Of a stretch of DNA of 64,000 bases, positions 17,364 to 27,426 are shown in pieces (position 1 is the stretch's first letter; every line of letters begins with the position of its first letter). Source of the DNA: Stenotrophomonas sp. UBA7346 (GTDB lineage Bacteria; Pseudomonadota; Gammaproteobacteria; Xanthomonadales; Xanthomonadaceae); assembly GCA_002471015.1 (NCBI GenBank), contig DKPB01000085.1, forward strand, positions 48,713 to 112,712, given 5' to 3'. The notes under the pieces are model-generated. The model searched no databases and had not been told where the DNA came from. It worked only from the letters and a program-made list of their open reading frames with translations. The position numbers and the translations under genes were made by a program.

Positions 17364-19202
17364 TCAGTACACATCCCGTCCATAGCGCCCCTCCGTGTGC
17401 AGTCGAGTCAGGTAGTCGCGGGCAGCGTCTTCATCCAGCCCGCCGTGTTCGCGCAGTACATCCAGCAGCGCGGCATGCACGTCCTTGCCCATGGCGATGG
17501 CGCCGCAGACATACAGGTGTGCACCGTTCTGCAGCCAGTCGTACAGATCGCGGCCGCGGGTGCGCAGGCGCTGCTGCACGTAGACCTTGTCGGCCTGGTC
17601 GCGCGAGAAGGCCAGGTCCAGGCGTTGCAGTTCCTTGCGGCGCAGGGCGTCCTGCCATTCGCTCTGGTACAGGAAATCGGTGTTGAAGTGGCGTGCGCCG
17701 AAGAACAGCCAGTTGCGGCCGGCTGCGCCGGTCTCGGCACGTTCCTGCACGAAGCCACGGAACGGGGCGACGCCGGTGCCGGGGCCGATCATGATGATGT
17801 CGCGGCTGTTGTCGGCCGGCACGCGGAAGCGCTCGTTGGCTTCCACGTAAACCGGCAGCTGCGCGCCTTCTTCCAGGGCCGCGAGGAAACCGCTGGCTGC
17901 GCCCAGGTGGGTGCTGCCGTGGGCGTGGTAGCGCAGTTCGTCGACGGTGAGGTGGACTTCCTCGCCCACCCGCTTGCGGCTGGAAGCGATGGAGTACAGG
18001 CGCTGCGCGGCCGGGCGCAGGGTGCTCAGCAGAGCCTCGGGGCTCCATTCGGCCGGCCAGCGGCGCAGCACGTCGACCAACTGGTGGTCTTCGAATACTG
18101 CCGCCAGTTCGCTCTTCTGTGCCGGGTCCAGCAGGCGGGCCAGTTCCGGGTGCGCGCTGCGCTCGGCCACGGCGGCCAGCAGCGGACGCGAGATGCGGGT
18201 CAGCTCGCGGTGCTCGGCCAGCCATTGGCCCAGCGGGCGGCCATGACCGTCATGTTCGACCGACTGGCTGCCGTCCAGGCCGGTGACATCCAGTACCGCC
18301 TCGACCAGCTCGGCCGGATTGCGGTGCACGATGCCCAGCGCGTCGCCGGGTTCGTAATGCAGGTTGCTGCCTTCCAGCGACAACTCGAGATGGTGCACAT
18401 GCTTGGCGGCAGTGCCGTACTGCGCGTAGGCCGGGCCCTTGAAGTCGCGGCCGCTGATCACCTGCCGCGACAGCAGCTCGGCATTGAACGGGTGCTGGGC
18501 GCTGTAGACGGTGCCATGTCGCAGCGGGGTGACATTGCTGGTGGTCGGGGCTGCGGTCTCGCTGATGTTGGCGCGGGCATCGCGCAGGGCCTGCGCGCGC
18601 CACGGATCGACCACGCTGTCGATGTCCAGGTCCGCCTCGCCCACGGCCTGCAGGCGGGTGGCGCCCAACTCGGCCAGGCGGCTGTCCAGCTTGCGCGCAA
18701 TGCCGCAGAACTCCACATAGCTGGAGTCACCCAGGCCGAGCACGGCGTACTTCAGCTCCGGCAGCTTGGGCGCGCGCTTGCCGGCAATGAACTCGACCAG
18801 ACCGATGGCATCGTCCGGCGGGTCGCCTTCGCCCTGGGTGCTGATGACGATGTAGAGCAGGCGCTCATTGGCCAGCTCGCGGGTGGCATAGGCGTCGGCG
18901 CGCAGCAGCCGCACCGGCAGGCCGGCGGCCTCGGCCTCGGTGGCCAGCTGTTCGGCGGCGCGGCGGGCGTTGCCGGTCTGGCTGCCATAGATCACGGTCA
19001 GCCGGTTCTGTGCCGGCTGGTTGCCGGCCTGGCCGCCGGGGATGACGGCAAGGGAAGGGGGAGGGGTTCCCTGCGCCAACCCGGCGGCGAAACCGGAAAG
19101 CCACCACAGGCTGTTTCCGTCCAGACCGTCCACCAGACGTGTCAGCAGGACCCTGCGGTCTTCAGGCAAGGGGCTGGGGGGCACGGTGGCGGCGGCAGTC
19201 AT
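17364..19202 (-). CDS. cysJ: Assimilatory sulfite reductase (NADPH) flavoprotein alpha subunit
   Basis: CysJ passes electrons from NADPH through FAD and FMN to CysI. The 612-residue protein has an N-terminal flavodoxin-like FMN domain ([19 protein letters not shown] near residue 67, [12 protein letters not shown] near 117). A ferredoxin-reductase FAD domain follows with RLYSIASS. The NADP domain has [16 protein letters not shown] near residue 473 and the usual C-terminal GRYGRDVY. It is the promoter-proximal gene of cysJIH, divergent from cysD. Confidence 0.97.
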   Translation of the reverse strand: MTAAATVPPSPLPEDRRVLLTRLVDGLDGNSLWWLSGFAAGLAQGTPPPSLAVIPGGQAGNQPAQNRLTVIYGSQTGNARRAAEQLATEAEAAGLPVRLLRADAYATRELANERLLYIVISTQGEGDPPDDAIGLVEFIAGKRAPKLPELKYAVLGLGDSSYVEFCGIARKLDSRLAELGATRLQAVGEADLDIDSVVDPWRAQALRDARANISETAAPTTSNVTPLRHGTVYSAQHPFNAELLSRQVISGRDFKGPAYAQYGTAAKHVHHLELSLEGSNLHYEPGDALGIVHRNPAELVEAVLDVTGLDGSQSVEHDGHGRPLGQWLAEHRELTRISRPLLAAVAERSAHPELARLLDPAQKSELAAVFEDHQLVDVLRRWPAEWSPEALLSTLRPAAQRLYSIASSRKRVGEEVHLTVDELRYHAHGSTHLGAASGFLAALEEGAQLPVYVEANERFRVPADNSRDIIMIGPGTGVAPFRGFVQERAETGAAGRNWLFFGARHFNTDFLYQSEWQDALRRKELQRLDLAFSRDQADKVYVQQRLRTRGRDLYDWLQNGAHLYVCGAIAMGKDVHAALLDVLREHGGLDEDAARDYLTRLHTEGRYGRDVY

Positions 19203-19396
19203 TTCCGGTCCGGTCTGGTTTGGGGATGACTGATCCTAGGTACGGCGCAGTGCCAGCGGAAAGGACAAGCGGTTATCGCTTCATGCCTTGGGTTTATTTC
19301 GCCCTGTGCCAGCGCAGGCCCACACTTGCCATCCAATCCCGACCCTTACCGGGTACTGTGTGGCCCATATCGGGCCTGGCCTCTGCGACTGTGCTG
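19203..19396. promoter_or_regulatory. Divergent cysJ / cysD regulatory region
   Basis: This 194-base gap separates the two sulfate-assimilation operons. By analogy with other proteobacteria it should hold CysB-activated promoters for cysJIH and cysDNC. I see AT-richer stretches near 19270 and 19340 but no box I can name. Confidence 0.4.
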
Positions 19397-20305
19397 ATGA
19401 CTGAAACCACTTTGTCCCACCTCGATCGGCTGGAAGCCGAGAGCATCCATATCCTGCGTGAAGTCGCCGCGGCCTTTGACAACCCGGTGCTGCTGTACTC
19501 GGTGGGCAAGGACAGCTCGGTGCTGCTGCACCTGCTGATGAAGGCCTTCGCCCCGGGCGTGCCGCCAATCCCGCTGCTGCACGTGGATACCCGCTGGAAG
19601 TTCCGCGAGATGATCGCCTTCCGTGACCGCCGCGTGGCCGAAACCGGCACCGAGCTGCGGGTACACATCAACCCCGATGGCATTGCCCGCGATATCGGCC
19701 CGGTCAGCCACGGCGCCAGCGTGCATACCGACGTGATGAAGACCCAGGGCTTGAAGCAGGCGCTGGACAAGTGGAAGTTCGATGCGGCCATTGGTGGCGC
19801 GCGCCGCGACGAGGAAAAGTCGCGGGCCAAGGAGCGCGTGTTCTCGTTCCGCAACGACCGCCACCGCTGGGACCCCAAGAACCAGCGGCCCGAGCTGTGG
19901 AACCTGTACAACGCGCGCATTCATCAAGGCGAGAGCGTGCGCGTGTTCCCGCTGTCCAACTGGACCGAGCTGGATATCTGGCTCTACATCTACCGCGAGA
20001 AGATCCCGGTAGTGCCCTTGTACCTGGCTGCCGAGCGGCCGGTAGTGGAGCGCGACGGCAGCCTGATCCTGGTTGATGACGAGCGTCTGCCGCTGCGGCC
20101 GGGCGAGCAGCCACAACTGCGCAAGGTGCGCTTCCGCACGCTGGGCTGCTATCCGCTGACCGGCGCGATCGAATCCGAGGCCGACACGCTGGAGAAGATC
20201 ATCGCCGAGATGCTGGTATCCACCAGCTCCGAGCGGCAGGGGCGGCTGATCGACCATGACCAGTCCGCATCGATGGAGAAGAAGAAGTTGGAGGGGTATT
20301 TCTGA
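19397..20305 (+). CDS. cysD: Sulfate adenylyltransferase subunit 2
   Basis: CysD is the adenylating subunit of ATP sulfurylase and makes APS from sulfate and ATP together with the CysN GTPase. The ATG at 19397 gives 302 residues, the same as the E. coli protein. The open frame extends upstream, but the added sequence resembles no family. The PP-loop is [15 protein letters not shown] near residue 33. The product also contains [28 protein letters not shown] and [14 protein letters not shown]. The C-terminal KKKLEGYF is typical. The stop overlaps the cysNC start in TGATG, so the subunits are coupled. Confidence 0.97.
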   Translation: MTETTLSHLDRLEAESIHILREVAAAFDNPVLLYSVGKDSSVLLHLLMKAFAPGVPPIPLLHVDTRWKFREMIAFRDRRVAETGTELRVHINPDGIARDIGPVSHGASVHTDVMKTQGLKQALDKWKFDAAIGGARRDEEKSRAKERVFSFRNDRHRWDPKNQRPELWNLYNARIHQGESVRVFPLSNWTELDIWLYIYREKIPVVPLYLAAERPVVERDGSLILVDDERLPLRPGEQPQLRKVRFRTLGCYPLTGAIESEADTLEKIIAEMLVSTSSERQGRLIDHDQSASMEKKKLEGYF

Positions 20306-22281
20306 TGGGGCCGGGAATCGGGAGTCGAAAATTGGGAATAGGTACTGCAAAGGCGGAAGCAGACAATCAGGTGGTGGTCGAGGAGCTGGGGCTTGCCATT
20401 CCCGATTCCCAACTCCCGATTCCCTGCTCCATCGCTGCCTACCTCAAGACCCACGAAGACAAGCCGCTGCTGCGCTTCATCACCTGCGGCAGCGTGGACG
20501 ACGGCAAGAGCACCCTGATCGGGCGCTTGCTGTACGAAAGCAAGCGCCTGTTCGATGACCAGCTGTCCGCGCTGGAGGCTGACAGCCGCCGCCACGGCAC
20601 CCAGGGCGAGCGCATCGACTATGCGCTGCTGCTGGACGGCCTGGCCGCCGAGCGCGAGCAGGGCATCACCATCGACGTGGCCTACCGCTATTTCGATACC
20701 GACCGCCGCAAGTACATCGTCGCCGACTGCCCTGGCCATGAGCAGTACACCCGCAACATGGCCACCGGCGCTTCCACTGCCGACGTGGCGGTGGTGCTGG
20801 TGGACGCGCGCAAGGGCCTGCTGACCCAGACCCACCGGCACAGCTACATCATCTCCCTGCTGGGCATCGGCCAGGTGGTGCTGGCGGTCAACAAGATGGA
20901 TCTGGTGGATTACGACCAGGCGGTGTTCGAGCGCATCGTGGCCGAGTACCGGGCGCTGGCCGCGCAGCTGGGCATCGCCAACGTGCAGGCCATTCCGTTG
21001 TCGGCGCTGGAAGGGCAGAACCTGTCCACGCGTTCGGCGGCCACGCCGTGGTACAGCGGCCCCAGCCTGATCGAGCACCTGGACACGGTCGAGCTGCGCG
21101 AGCACGACGCCGCCAGCGGCCTGCGCCTGCCGGTGCAGTGGGTCAATCGGCCCAACCAGGATTTCCGCGGCTTTGCCGGCACCATTGCCGCCGGCCAGGT
21201 GCGCGTCGGCGACGAGGTGGTGGTGCTGCCGTCGGCGCGCCGCTCCACGGTCAAACAGGTGCTGGGCCCGGATGGCCCGTTGGCGGTCGCCTCGACCGGG
21301 CAGGCGGTGACCCTGACCCTGGCGGACGAAATCGACGTCAGCCGCGGCGACGTGATCGCCGCTGCCGGTGATCCGCCGGAAGTGGCCGACCAGTTCGCCG
21401 CCCATGTGTTGTGGATGGACGATGCGGCGTTGTTGCCGGGCCGTCCGTATTGGTTGCAGATCGGCAGCCGCACGGTGGCTGCCAATATCAGCGAGATCAA
21501 GCACCGGGTGGATGTGAATACCCAGGAGCGGCTGGCTGCCAAGCGCCTGGAGTTGAACGAGGTTGGCTACTGCAACCTGTCGCTGGACGAGCCGGTGGCC
21601 TTCGCCCCGTATGCGCAGAACCGCGCATTGGGCGGCTTCATCCTGATCGACCGGCAGACCAATGCCACTGTCGCCGCCGGTACCCTGGACTTCGCCCTGC
21701 GCCGTGCCGGCAACGTGCACTGGCAACACCTGGACGTAGACAAGGCCGCACGGGCGCGGATCAAGGGCCAGCAGCCGCGCGTGCTGTGGTTCACTGGTTT
21801 GTCCGGCGCCGGCAAATCCACCGTCGCCAACCAGGTGGAGAAGCGTCTGCATGCGCAGGGCGTGCATACCTTCCTGCTGGACGGCGACAACGTCCGCCAT
21901 GGCCTGAACCGCGACCTCGGCTTCACCGACGAGGACCGCGTGGAGAACATCCGCCGCGTTGCCGAAGTGGCGCGGCTGATGGCCGATGCCGGGCTGGTGG
22001 TGCTGGTCAGCTTCATCTCGCCGTTCCGTGCCGAGCGGCAGATGGCGCGCGAACGCTTCGAGGATGGCGAGTTCATCGAGGTATTCGTCGATGTGCCACT
22101 GGAAGTAGCCGAGGCCCGCGATGTGAAGGGCCTGTACCGCAAGGCACGCGCCGGGCAGATCCCCAACTTCACCGGCATCGACTCGCCGTATGAGGCCCCT
22201 GAGGCACCGGAGCTGCATCTGCACGCGGATACCGACAGCGTGCCGGCGATGGTGGAGCAGGTGTTGCAGGCGCTGCGCTGA
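20305..22281 (+). CDS. cysNC: Bifunctional CysNC: sulfate adenylyltransferase GTPase subunit fused to APS kinase
   Basis: The 658-residue fusion activates sulfate (CysN GTPase with CysD) and phosphorylates APS to PAPS (CysC). The GTPase shows [10 protein letters not shown] (62-70), [25 protein letters not shown] and NKMD, followed by EF-Tu-like barrels. The APS kinase P-loop GLSGAGKST is near residue 498, with [15 protein letters not shown] after it. The start is the ATG overlapping the cysD stop, behind GGAGGGG. Residues about 3-40 are encoded by an inverted-repeat element (20313-20424), giving an N-terminal leader unlike the usual short one. Recognisable homology begins at about [15 protein letters not shown]. 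Confidence 0.95.
   Translation: MGPGIGSRKLGIGTAKAEADNQVVVEELGLAIPDSQLPIPCSIAAYLKTHEDKPLLRFITCGSVDDGKSTLIGRLLYESKRLFDDQLSALEADSRRHGTQGERIDYALLLDGLAAEREQGITIDVAYRYFDTDRRKYIVADCPGHEQYTRNMATGASTADVAVVLVDARKGLLTQTHRHSYIISLLGIGQVVLAVNKMDLVDYDQAVFERIVAEYRALAAQLGIANVQAIPLSALEGQNLSTRSAATPWYSGPSLIEHLDTVELREHDAASGLRLPVQWVNRPNQDFRGFAGTIAAGQVRVGDEVVVLPSARRSTVKQVLGPDGPLAVASTGQAVTLTLADEIDVSRGDVIAAAGDPPEVADQFAAHVLWMDDAALLPGRPYWLQIGSRTVAANISEIKHRVDVNTQERLAAKRLELNEVGYCNLSLDEPVAFAPYAQNRALGGFILIDRQTNATVAAGTLDFALRRAGNVHWQHLDVDKAARARIKGQQPRVLWFTGLSGAGKSTVANQVEKRLHAQGVHTFLLDGDNVRHGLNRDLGFTDEDRVENIRRVAEVARLMADAGLVVLVSFISPFRAERQMARERFEDGEFIEVFVDVPLEVAEARDVKGLYRKARAGQIPNFTGIDSPYEAPEAPELHLHADTDSVPAMVEQVLQALR
20313..20424. 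repeat. Inverted-repeat element inside the 5' end of cysNC
   Basis: Perfect 13-base arms, GGGAATCGGGAGT at 20313-20325 and ACTCCCGATTCCC at 20412-20424, flank about 86 bases. Further imperfect GGGAAT/ATTCCC matches lie just inside. The element keeps the cysNC frame open. The same arm type recurs at 37164-37302 beside trmB, so it is a dispersed family. Confidence 0.85.
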
Positions 22282-22289
22282 TAGGAGGC

Positions 22290-22472
22290 ACTGCAGCGCC
22301 GTAGGCGGAGGGGAGGGCGGAGACGTGCCCCGGACATGGCCGAAACTGCAGCTTTCGCCCCCTCCCTTGCGCCGAGGGCGGAGGGGAGGGCTGGGGAGGG
22401 GTAAGCGCTTTGGCGCTTTCGCCCTTGAATAACCCGGTGCAGGCCCTTGCCGAGCATGGCTCGGCACTACAA
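22290..22472. repeat. GC-rich repeat element plus half SMAG palindrome
   Basis: A GGCGGAGGGGAGGG copy near 22305 and a CCCCCTCCCTTGCGCCGAGGGCGGAGGGGAGGGCTGGGGAGGGG element at about 22358-22400 are followed by a SMAG-type TTGCCGAGCATGGCTCGGCACTACA at 22447-22471. This fills the gap between cysNC and the efflux adaptor gene. Confidence 0.8.
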
Positions 22473-22566
22473 GGGTCGCGCAAGGTTGCATTCCCCCCCT
22501 AACGGCACATCCGGGCGTCATCTGACACCGCTAGACTGCTTGATCGTGTATCAGATGGGACTGTGT

Positions 22567-23685
22567 ATGTTCGGGCGATTTGCCGCCACCGTTGCCGGTG
22601 GCACTGTCTTGGCGCTGGCGTTGGCCGGATGCAACCGCAAGAACCCCGAGGCGCCGCGGCAAGCCGCCGGCGCGGTGCTGGTCACCACCCAGGTCGTCAA
22701 AGCCGCGCCGTGGAGCGATACCCTGCAGGCCAATGGCACCGCCAAGGCCCGCGAATCCATCATCGTCACCGCCAAGGTCAGCGAGATCATCGACAAGGTG
22801 CATTTCGAAAGCGGCCAGCAGGTCGCGGCCGGTGCGCCGCTGGTGACCCTGCGTGGCCAGGCCCAGCAGGCCGCCCTGGCCCAGGCCCAGGCCACCTTCT
22901 CCGAGGCCGACCGGCTCTACAAGCGCCAGCGTGAACTGGCCGCGCAGCAGCTGGTGGCCCATTCCACCCTGGACACCCAGCAGTCCATCCGCGATGCCGC
23001 CGAGGCCCGCGTGCAGCAGATGCGCGCCGATATCGTCGATCGCCAGGTACGCGCGCCATTCGCTGGCGTACTGGGCATCCGCCAGGTCAGCCCCGGCTCG
23101 CTGGTCACGCCGACCACTGCCATCGCCACCCTGGACGACATCTCGCGCATGCACGTGGACTTCCAGGTGCCGGAAGCGCAGCTGTCCTCGCTGCAGATCG
23201 GCGACAAGGTCAGCGGCAGCAGCATTGCCTACCCGGGCCGCAATTTCGAAGGTGCGGTCAGCACCATCGATGCCCGTGTCGACCCGGGCAGCCGCGCCAT
23301 CACCGTGCGTGCCGATTTCGACAATGGCGACCACGCGCTGCGCCCGGGCATGTTGCTGGACGTGCGCCTGTACCGCCCCGAGCGCGATGCGCTGGTGATT
23401 CCGGAAATCGCCGTGGTCCAGGTGGGCCGCGATTCCTATGTGTTCCGGGTCAAGGACGATGAAAGCGTGGAGCGCGCCGACGTCAAGACCGGCACGCGCC
23501 GGGCGGGCGTGGTGGAGATCGTCGAGGGCCTGAAGGCCGGCGAGCGCATCGTGGTGGACGGCACTGGCAAGCTGCGCCCGGGCATCCGCATCCAGGATGA
23601 GAAGCCGGCCAAGGCCACCGAGGCTGCAGCTGTCGAGAAGGCAGCGGAAGCGCCGGCCCCGGCCAAGACGGCGAGCGCCGGATGA
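22567..23685 (+). CDS. RND efflux periplasmic adaptor (membrane fusion) lipoprotein
   Basis: The adaptor links an inner-membrane RND pump to an outer-membrane channel. From the ATG at 22567 it has 372 residues; an in-frame ATG at 22555 is an alternative. A lipoprotein signal ends in ALAGC near residue 22. A barrel-sandwich/lipoyl half follows (VSEIIDKVHFESGQQVAAGAPLV), then a coiled-coil hairpin (AQATFSEADRLYKRQREL and RDAAEARVQQMRADI). The second lipoyl half is RQVRAPFAGVLGIRQVSPGSLV, and the beta-barrel and membrane-proximal domains follow. The C-terminus is Ala/Lys/Glu-rich. It overlaps the RND gene by four bases. No regulator or outer-membrane factor gene adjoins. Confidence 0.92.
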   Translation: MFGRFAATVAGGTVLALALAGCNRKNPEAPRQAAGAVLVTTQVVKAAPWSDTLQANGTAKARESIIVTAKVSEIIDKVHFESGQQVAAGAPLVTLRGQAQQAALAQAQATFSEADRLYKRQRELAAQQLVAHSTLDTQQSIRDAAEARVQQMRADIVDRQVRAPFAGVLGIRQVSPGSLVTPTTAIATLDDISRMHVDFQVPEAQLSSLQIGDKVSGSSIAYPGRNFEGAVSTIDARVDPGSRAITVRADFDNGDHALRPGMLLDVRLYRPERDALVIPEIAVVQVGRDSYVFRVKDDESVERADVKTGTRRAGVVEIVEGLKAGERIVVDGTGKLRPGIRIQDEKPAKATEAAAVEKAAEAPAPAKTASAG

Positions 23686-26600
23686 AGCTGTCCGATCTTT
23701 CCATCAAGCGGCCGGTACTGGCCGTGGTGATGAGCCTGTTGCTGCTGGTACTGGGCATCATGTCGTTCAACCGCCTGACCCTGCGTGAGCTGCCGGCCAT
23801 CGATCCGCCCATCGTCTCGGTGTCGGTGGATTACACCGGTGCCTCGGCGGCGGTGATCGAAAGCCGCGTCACCCAGGTGCTGGAAGATGCGCTGGCCGGT
23901 ATCGAAGGCATCGACACCATCAATGCGCGCAGCACCAACGGCCGCGCCTCGGTCAGCATCGAGTTCACCGCCAACCGCGATATCGAAGCGGCCGCCAATG
24001 ACGTGCGCGACGCGGTCAGCCGCGTTGCCGACCGCATGCCGGAGGAGGCGCGGCCGCCGGAAATCGCCAAGGTCGAGAGCGATGCCGACCCCATCATCTG
24101 GTTCAACATGGCGTCCTCGTCGATGGACACGCTGGAGCTCAGCGACTACGCCGACCGCTATGTGGTGGACCGTTTCTCCAGCATCGACGGCGTGGCCCAG
24201 GTACGCATCGGCGGCCGCCAGCGCTACGCCATGCGGGTATGGCTGGACCGCGACCAGCTGGCTGCGCGCGGGCTGACTGTCAACGAGGTGGAAACCGCGC
24301 TGCGCAACGAGAACGTGGAATTGCCGGCCGGCCGCATCGAATCGGCCGACCGTGATTTCACCCTGCGCGTGGAGCGCAGCTACGTGGCCCCGGCCGACTT
24401 TGCCAGCATTCCGCTGGGCAAGGGCAATGACGGCTATGTGGTGCGCTTGGGCGATGTGGCCAAGGTGGAACTGGCCTCGTCCGAACGCCGTGCCTATTAC
24501 CGCAGCAACGGCGAGCCGGGCATCGGCCTGGGCATCGTCAAGACCTCCACCGCCAATGCCCTGGACGTGGCGCGCGACACCCGCGCCGAGGCCGAGCGCA
24601 TTGCCCAGACCCTGCCCAAGGGCACGCAGATCTTCGTCGCCTTCGACAACACCACCTTCATCGAGGCGGCAGTGGAGCGCGTCTACGCCACCCTGGTCGA
24701 AGCGATGATCCTGGTGCTGGTGGTGATCTGGCTGTTCCTGGGCAGCCTGCGCGCGGCACTGATTCCGGCGGTGACGGTACCGGTGTGCCTGGTCGCGGCC
24801 TTCATCGCGCTGTTTGCGTTTGGTTTCTCGATCAACCTGTTCACCCTGCTGGCGCTGGTGCTGTGTATCGGCCTGGTGGTGGATGACGCCATCGTCGTGG
24901 TCGAGAACGTGCAGCGCCGCATCGATCTGGGCGAGCCACCGCTGGTGGCCGCCAAGCGTGGCACCGCGCAGGTGGCGTTCGCGGTGATCGCGACCACCGC
25001 GGTGCTGGTGGCGGTGTTCCTGCCGGTGGGTTTCCTGGAAGGCAATACCGGCCGGTTGTTCCGCGAGCTGGCGGTAGCGCTGGCGGCGGCGGTGGCCTTG
25101 TCGGCCTTCGTTGCGCTGACGCTGACGCCGATGATGGCGTCCAAGCTGCTCAAGCCGCACAGCGAGCAGAAGGTCAGCCGCCTGCATGGCTTCATCAACC
25201 GCCAGCTGGAACGCTTGTCGGGTGCGTATGGGCGGGTGCTGGACCGGCATGTGCAGCGCAGCTGGGTGTTCGGGCTGGTGATGCTGGCCGCGCTGGGCAC
25301 CAGCTGGGGCCTGTTCAAGCTGATTCCGTCGGAACTGGCGCCGGCCGAGGACCGTGGCTCGTTCCAGATCATGATTGACGGTCCGGAGGGTGCGGGCTTC
25401 GATTACACCGTCGGCCAGGTACAGCAGGTGGAGAAGATCGTCTCCGCCTTTGTCGGGCCGGAGGAACCGATTGTCCGCGCCAACCCGCGCGTGCCGGGCG
25501 GTTGGGGCAACAGCGAGGAAATGCATACCGGCCGCATCAGCGTGTTCCTGCAGCCCTGGCGTGAGCGTAGCGAGGCCACCAGCGACGTGGCCACCGCGCT
25601 GCAGAAGGAGTTGAACGACCTCAGCGGCGTGCGCGTGCGCACCATGGTCGGTGGCGGCCTGGTCCGCAGCATGGGCCAGCCGTTCCAGATCGTGCTCGGG
25701 GGCCCGGAATACGCCGAGATCGCGCAGTGGCGTGACCGCCTGCTGGCACGCATGGCCGATTACCCCGGCCTGGTGGGCGCTGATTCGGACTACAAGGAAA
25801 CCCGGCCGCAGATGCGGGTCAACATCGACCGCCAGCGTGCGGCCGACCTTGGCATCTCGGTCACCGACATCGGCCGCGCGCTGGAAACCATGATGGGCTC
25901 GCGCCGCGTCACCACCTTCGTCGACAACGGCGAGGAGTACGACGTACTGGTGCAGGCCGGCCGTGAAGGCCGCGCCTCGCCGGCCGACCTGTCGGCCATC
26001 CAGGTGCGCGCGCGCTCGGGTGAACTGGTGCCGCTGTCCAACCTGGTCACGCTCAGCGAAGTGGCCGAGGCCGGCAGCCTCAACCGCTTCAACCGCCTGC
26101 GCTCGATCACCATCAGCGCCAATGTCGCGCCCGGCCACACTCTGGGCGAAACCATTGCCTGGGCGCAGCAGGTGGCCGCCGAAGAGCTGCCCGAGTACGC
26201 GCAGATCGACTGGAAGGGCGAATCGCGCGAGTACCAGAGCGCCGGTGGTGCGGTGCTGCTGACCTTCGCGATGGCGCTGCTGGTGGTCTATCTGGTGCTG
26301 GCCGCGCAGTTCGAGAGCTTCATCCATCCGCTGGTGATCATGCTGACCGTGCCGCTGGGCGTGCTCGGCGCCTTTGTCGGTCTGTACCTGAGCGGTGGCA
26401 CGCTCAACCTGTTCAGCCAGATCGGCATCGTCATGCTGGTGGGCCTGGCGGCGAAGAACGGCATCCTGATCGTCGAGTTCGCCAACCAGCTGCGCGATGA
26501 AGGGCGCAGCGTGCACCAGGCCATCGTCGAATCGTCGATGGTGCGCCTGCGGCCGATCCTGATGACTTCGATCGCCACCGTGGTGGGCGCCATCCCGCTG

Positions 26601-26807
26601 GTGGTCGCTGGCGGTCCCGGTTCGGCCAGCCGCGCCACCATCGGCATCGTGGTGATCTTCGGCGTCAGCGTGTCTACCTTCCTGTCGCTGTTCGTGGTGC
26701 CGGCGTTCTATGCGCTGTTGGCACCGTACACCAAGTCACCGGAAACCGTGGCCAATGAGTTGAACCGGCTTGAGGCGGAAACTCCGTCGGTGGGCGGCCA
26801 TGCGTGA
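23682..26807 (+). CDS. RND multidrug efflux transporter, HAE1-type inner-membrane pump
   Basis: The 1041-residue protein has the duplicated RND plan: TM1 at residues 12-28, a large periplasmic porter/docking loop to about 335, TM2-6, a linker, TM7 near 535, a second loop and TM8-12. Proton-relay acidic residues are in VLCIGLVVDDAIVVVENVQR (TM4, paired Asp near residue 408). The signature GNTGRLFRELAVAL and the C-terminal MLVGLAAKNGILIVEFAN are also present. It resembles the MdtBC/AcrB-like pumps found with an adaptor alone, which borrow a TolC-like channel encoded elsewhere. S. maltophilia has several such Sme systems, but I cannot say which this is. Substrates are unknown. Confidence 0.94.
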   Translation: MKLSDLSIKRPVLAVVMSLLLLVLGIMSFNRLTLRELPAIDPPIVSVSVDYTGASAAVIESRVTQVLEDALAGIEGIDTINARSTNGRASVSIEFTANRDIEAAANDVRDAVSRVADRMPEEARPPEIAKVESDADPIIWFNMASSSMDTLELSDYADRYVVDRFSSIDGVAQVRIGGRQRYAMRVWLDRDQLAARGLTVNEVETALRNENVELPAGRIESADRDFTLRVERSYVAPADFASIPLGKGNDGYVVRLGDVAKVELASSERRAYYRSNGEPGIGLGIVKTSTANALDVARDTRAEAERIAQTLPKGTQIFVAFDNTTFIEAAVERVYATLVEAMILVLVVIWLFLGSLRAALIPAVTVPVCLVAAFIALFAFGFSINLFTLLALVLCIGLVVDDAIVVVENVQRRIDLGEPPLVAAKRGTAQVAFAVIATTAVLVAVFLPVGFLEGNTGRLFRELAVALAAAVALSAFVALTLTPMMASKLLKPHSEQKVSRLHGFINRQLERLSGAYGRVLDRHVQRSWVFGLVMLAALGTSWGLFKLIPSELAPAEDRGSFQIMIDGPEGAGFDYTVGQVQQVEKIVSAFVGPEEPIVRANPRVPGGWGNSEEMHTGRISVFLQPWRERSEATSDVATALQKELNDLSGVRVRTMVGGGLVRSMGQPFQIVLGGPEYAEIAQWRDRLLARMADYPGLVGADSDYKETRPQMRVNIDRQRAADLGISVTDIGRALETMMGSRRVTTFVDNGEEYDVLVQAGREGRASPADLSAIQVRARSGELVPLSNLVTLSEVAEAGSLNRFNRLRSITISANVAPGHTLGETIAWAQQVAAEELPEYAQIDWKGESREYQSAGGAVLLTFAMALLVVYLVLAAQFESFIHPLVIMLTVPLGVLGAFVGLYLSGGTLNLFSQIGIVMLVGLAAKNGILIVEFANQLRDEGRSVHQAIVESSMVRLRPILMTSIATVVGAIPLVVAGGPGSASRATIGIVVIFGVSVSTFLSLFVVPAFYALLAPYTKSPETVANELNRLEAETPSVGGHA

Positions 26808-27336
26808 GTTGCTGGCCGGCGGCCGTGTCCAGTTGCGTCCCTGGCAGCCCGGGGACGTGGACACGCTGCTGGCCCACGCCAACGATGCGGCGGTATCGCG
26901 GGGGCTGAGCACGCGCTTTCCCTATCCCTATACCCGCGCCGATGCGCTGGCCTTCCTGGCCGGCGAAGTGATCGAACTGGATCGCAGCATGTTCGCCCTG
27001 GTCATCGACGGTCAGGCCTGCGGTGGCATCGGCGTCAGTCAGGGCCGCAACGAGCGCCGCTATTCGGCGGCGCTGGGCTATTGGCTGGGGCAGCGCCATT
27101 GGGGCCAGGGCCTGATGACCGAGGTGGTTGCCGCCTATGCCCCCTGGGTGATGGAAGAACTCGGCCTGGCGCGGCTGTCCGCGCAGGTGATGGCCAGCAA
27201 CCCGCGCTCGGCGCGGGTGCTGTTGAAGAACGGATTCAGCGAGGAAGGCACCGAGCGGCAATCGGTGTTCAAGGACGGCCAGCTGCACGACATGCGTTGC
27301 TTCGCGCGGCTTAGGACTTTGCCGCCTTTGGCGTGA
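26800..27336 (+). CDS. GNAT-family N-acetyltransferase (RimJ/RimL-like)
   Basis: The start is the ATG at 26800, inside the last codons of the RND gene, so translation is coupled. The product has 178 residues. It shows the RimJ/RimL-type GNAT pattern: VQLRPWQPGDVDTLLAHAND near the N-terminus and ALVIDGQACGGIGVSQG (beta4). The acetyl-CoA loop region is ALGYWLGQRHWGQGLMTEVV, with the GxG replaced by QxHWGxG as in RimJ-type proteins. LSAQVMASNPRSARVLLKNGF comes near the end. The acceptor is unknown: ribosomal protein, antibiotic or small amine. Linkage to an efflux pump hints at detoxification but proves nothing. Confidence 0.88.
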   Translation: MRELLAGGRVQLRPWQPGDVDTLLAHANDAAVSRGLSTRFPYPYTRADALAFLAGEVIELDRSMFALVIDGQACGGIGVSQGRNERRYSAALGYWLGQRHWGQGLMTEVVAAYAPWVMEELGLARLSAQVMASNPRSARVLLKNGFSEEGTERQSVFKDGQLHDMRCFARLRTLPPLA

Positions 27337-27426
27337 CGGCCCTGCACAACCGGGCCTAATCGTGGAAAAATCGGCCAGCCCCGGGATTCCGGGCTTTGGC
27401 TACCTTTCAGCTTTCCGGGGAATTAC

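Noticed and set aside
15905..17686. 593-codon plus-strand frame opposite cysI/cysJ
   Set aside because: It is a low-complexity Gly/Val/Gln-rich shadow of the cys genes, and it crosses the cysI-cysJ gap.
23436..26516. 1026-codon open frame on the minus strand opposite the RND genes
   Set aside because: It is antisense to two well-supported genes. The translation is His/Gln/Arg-rich with no domain, as expected from GC-biased third positions of the real frame.
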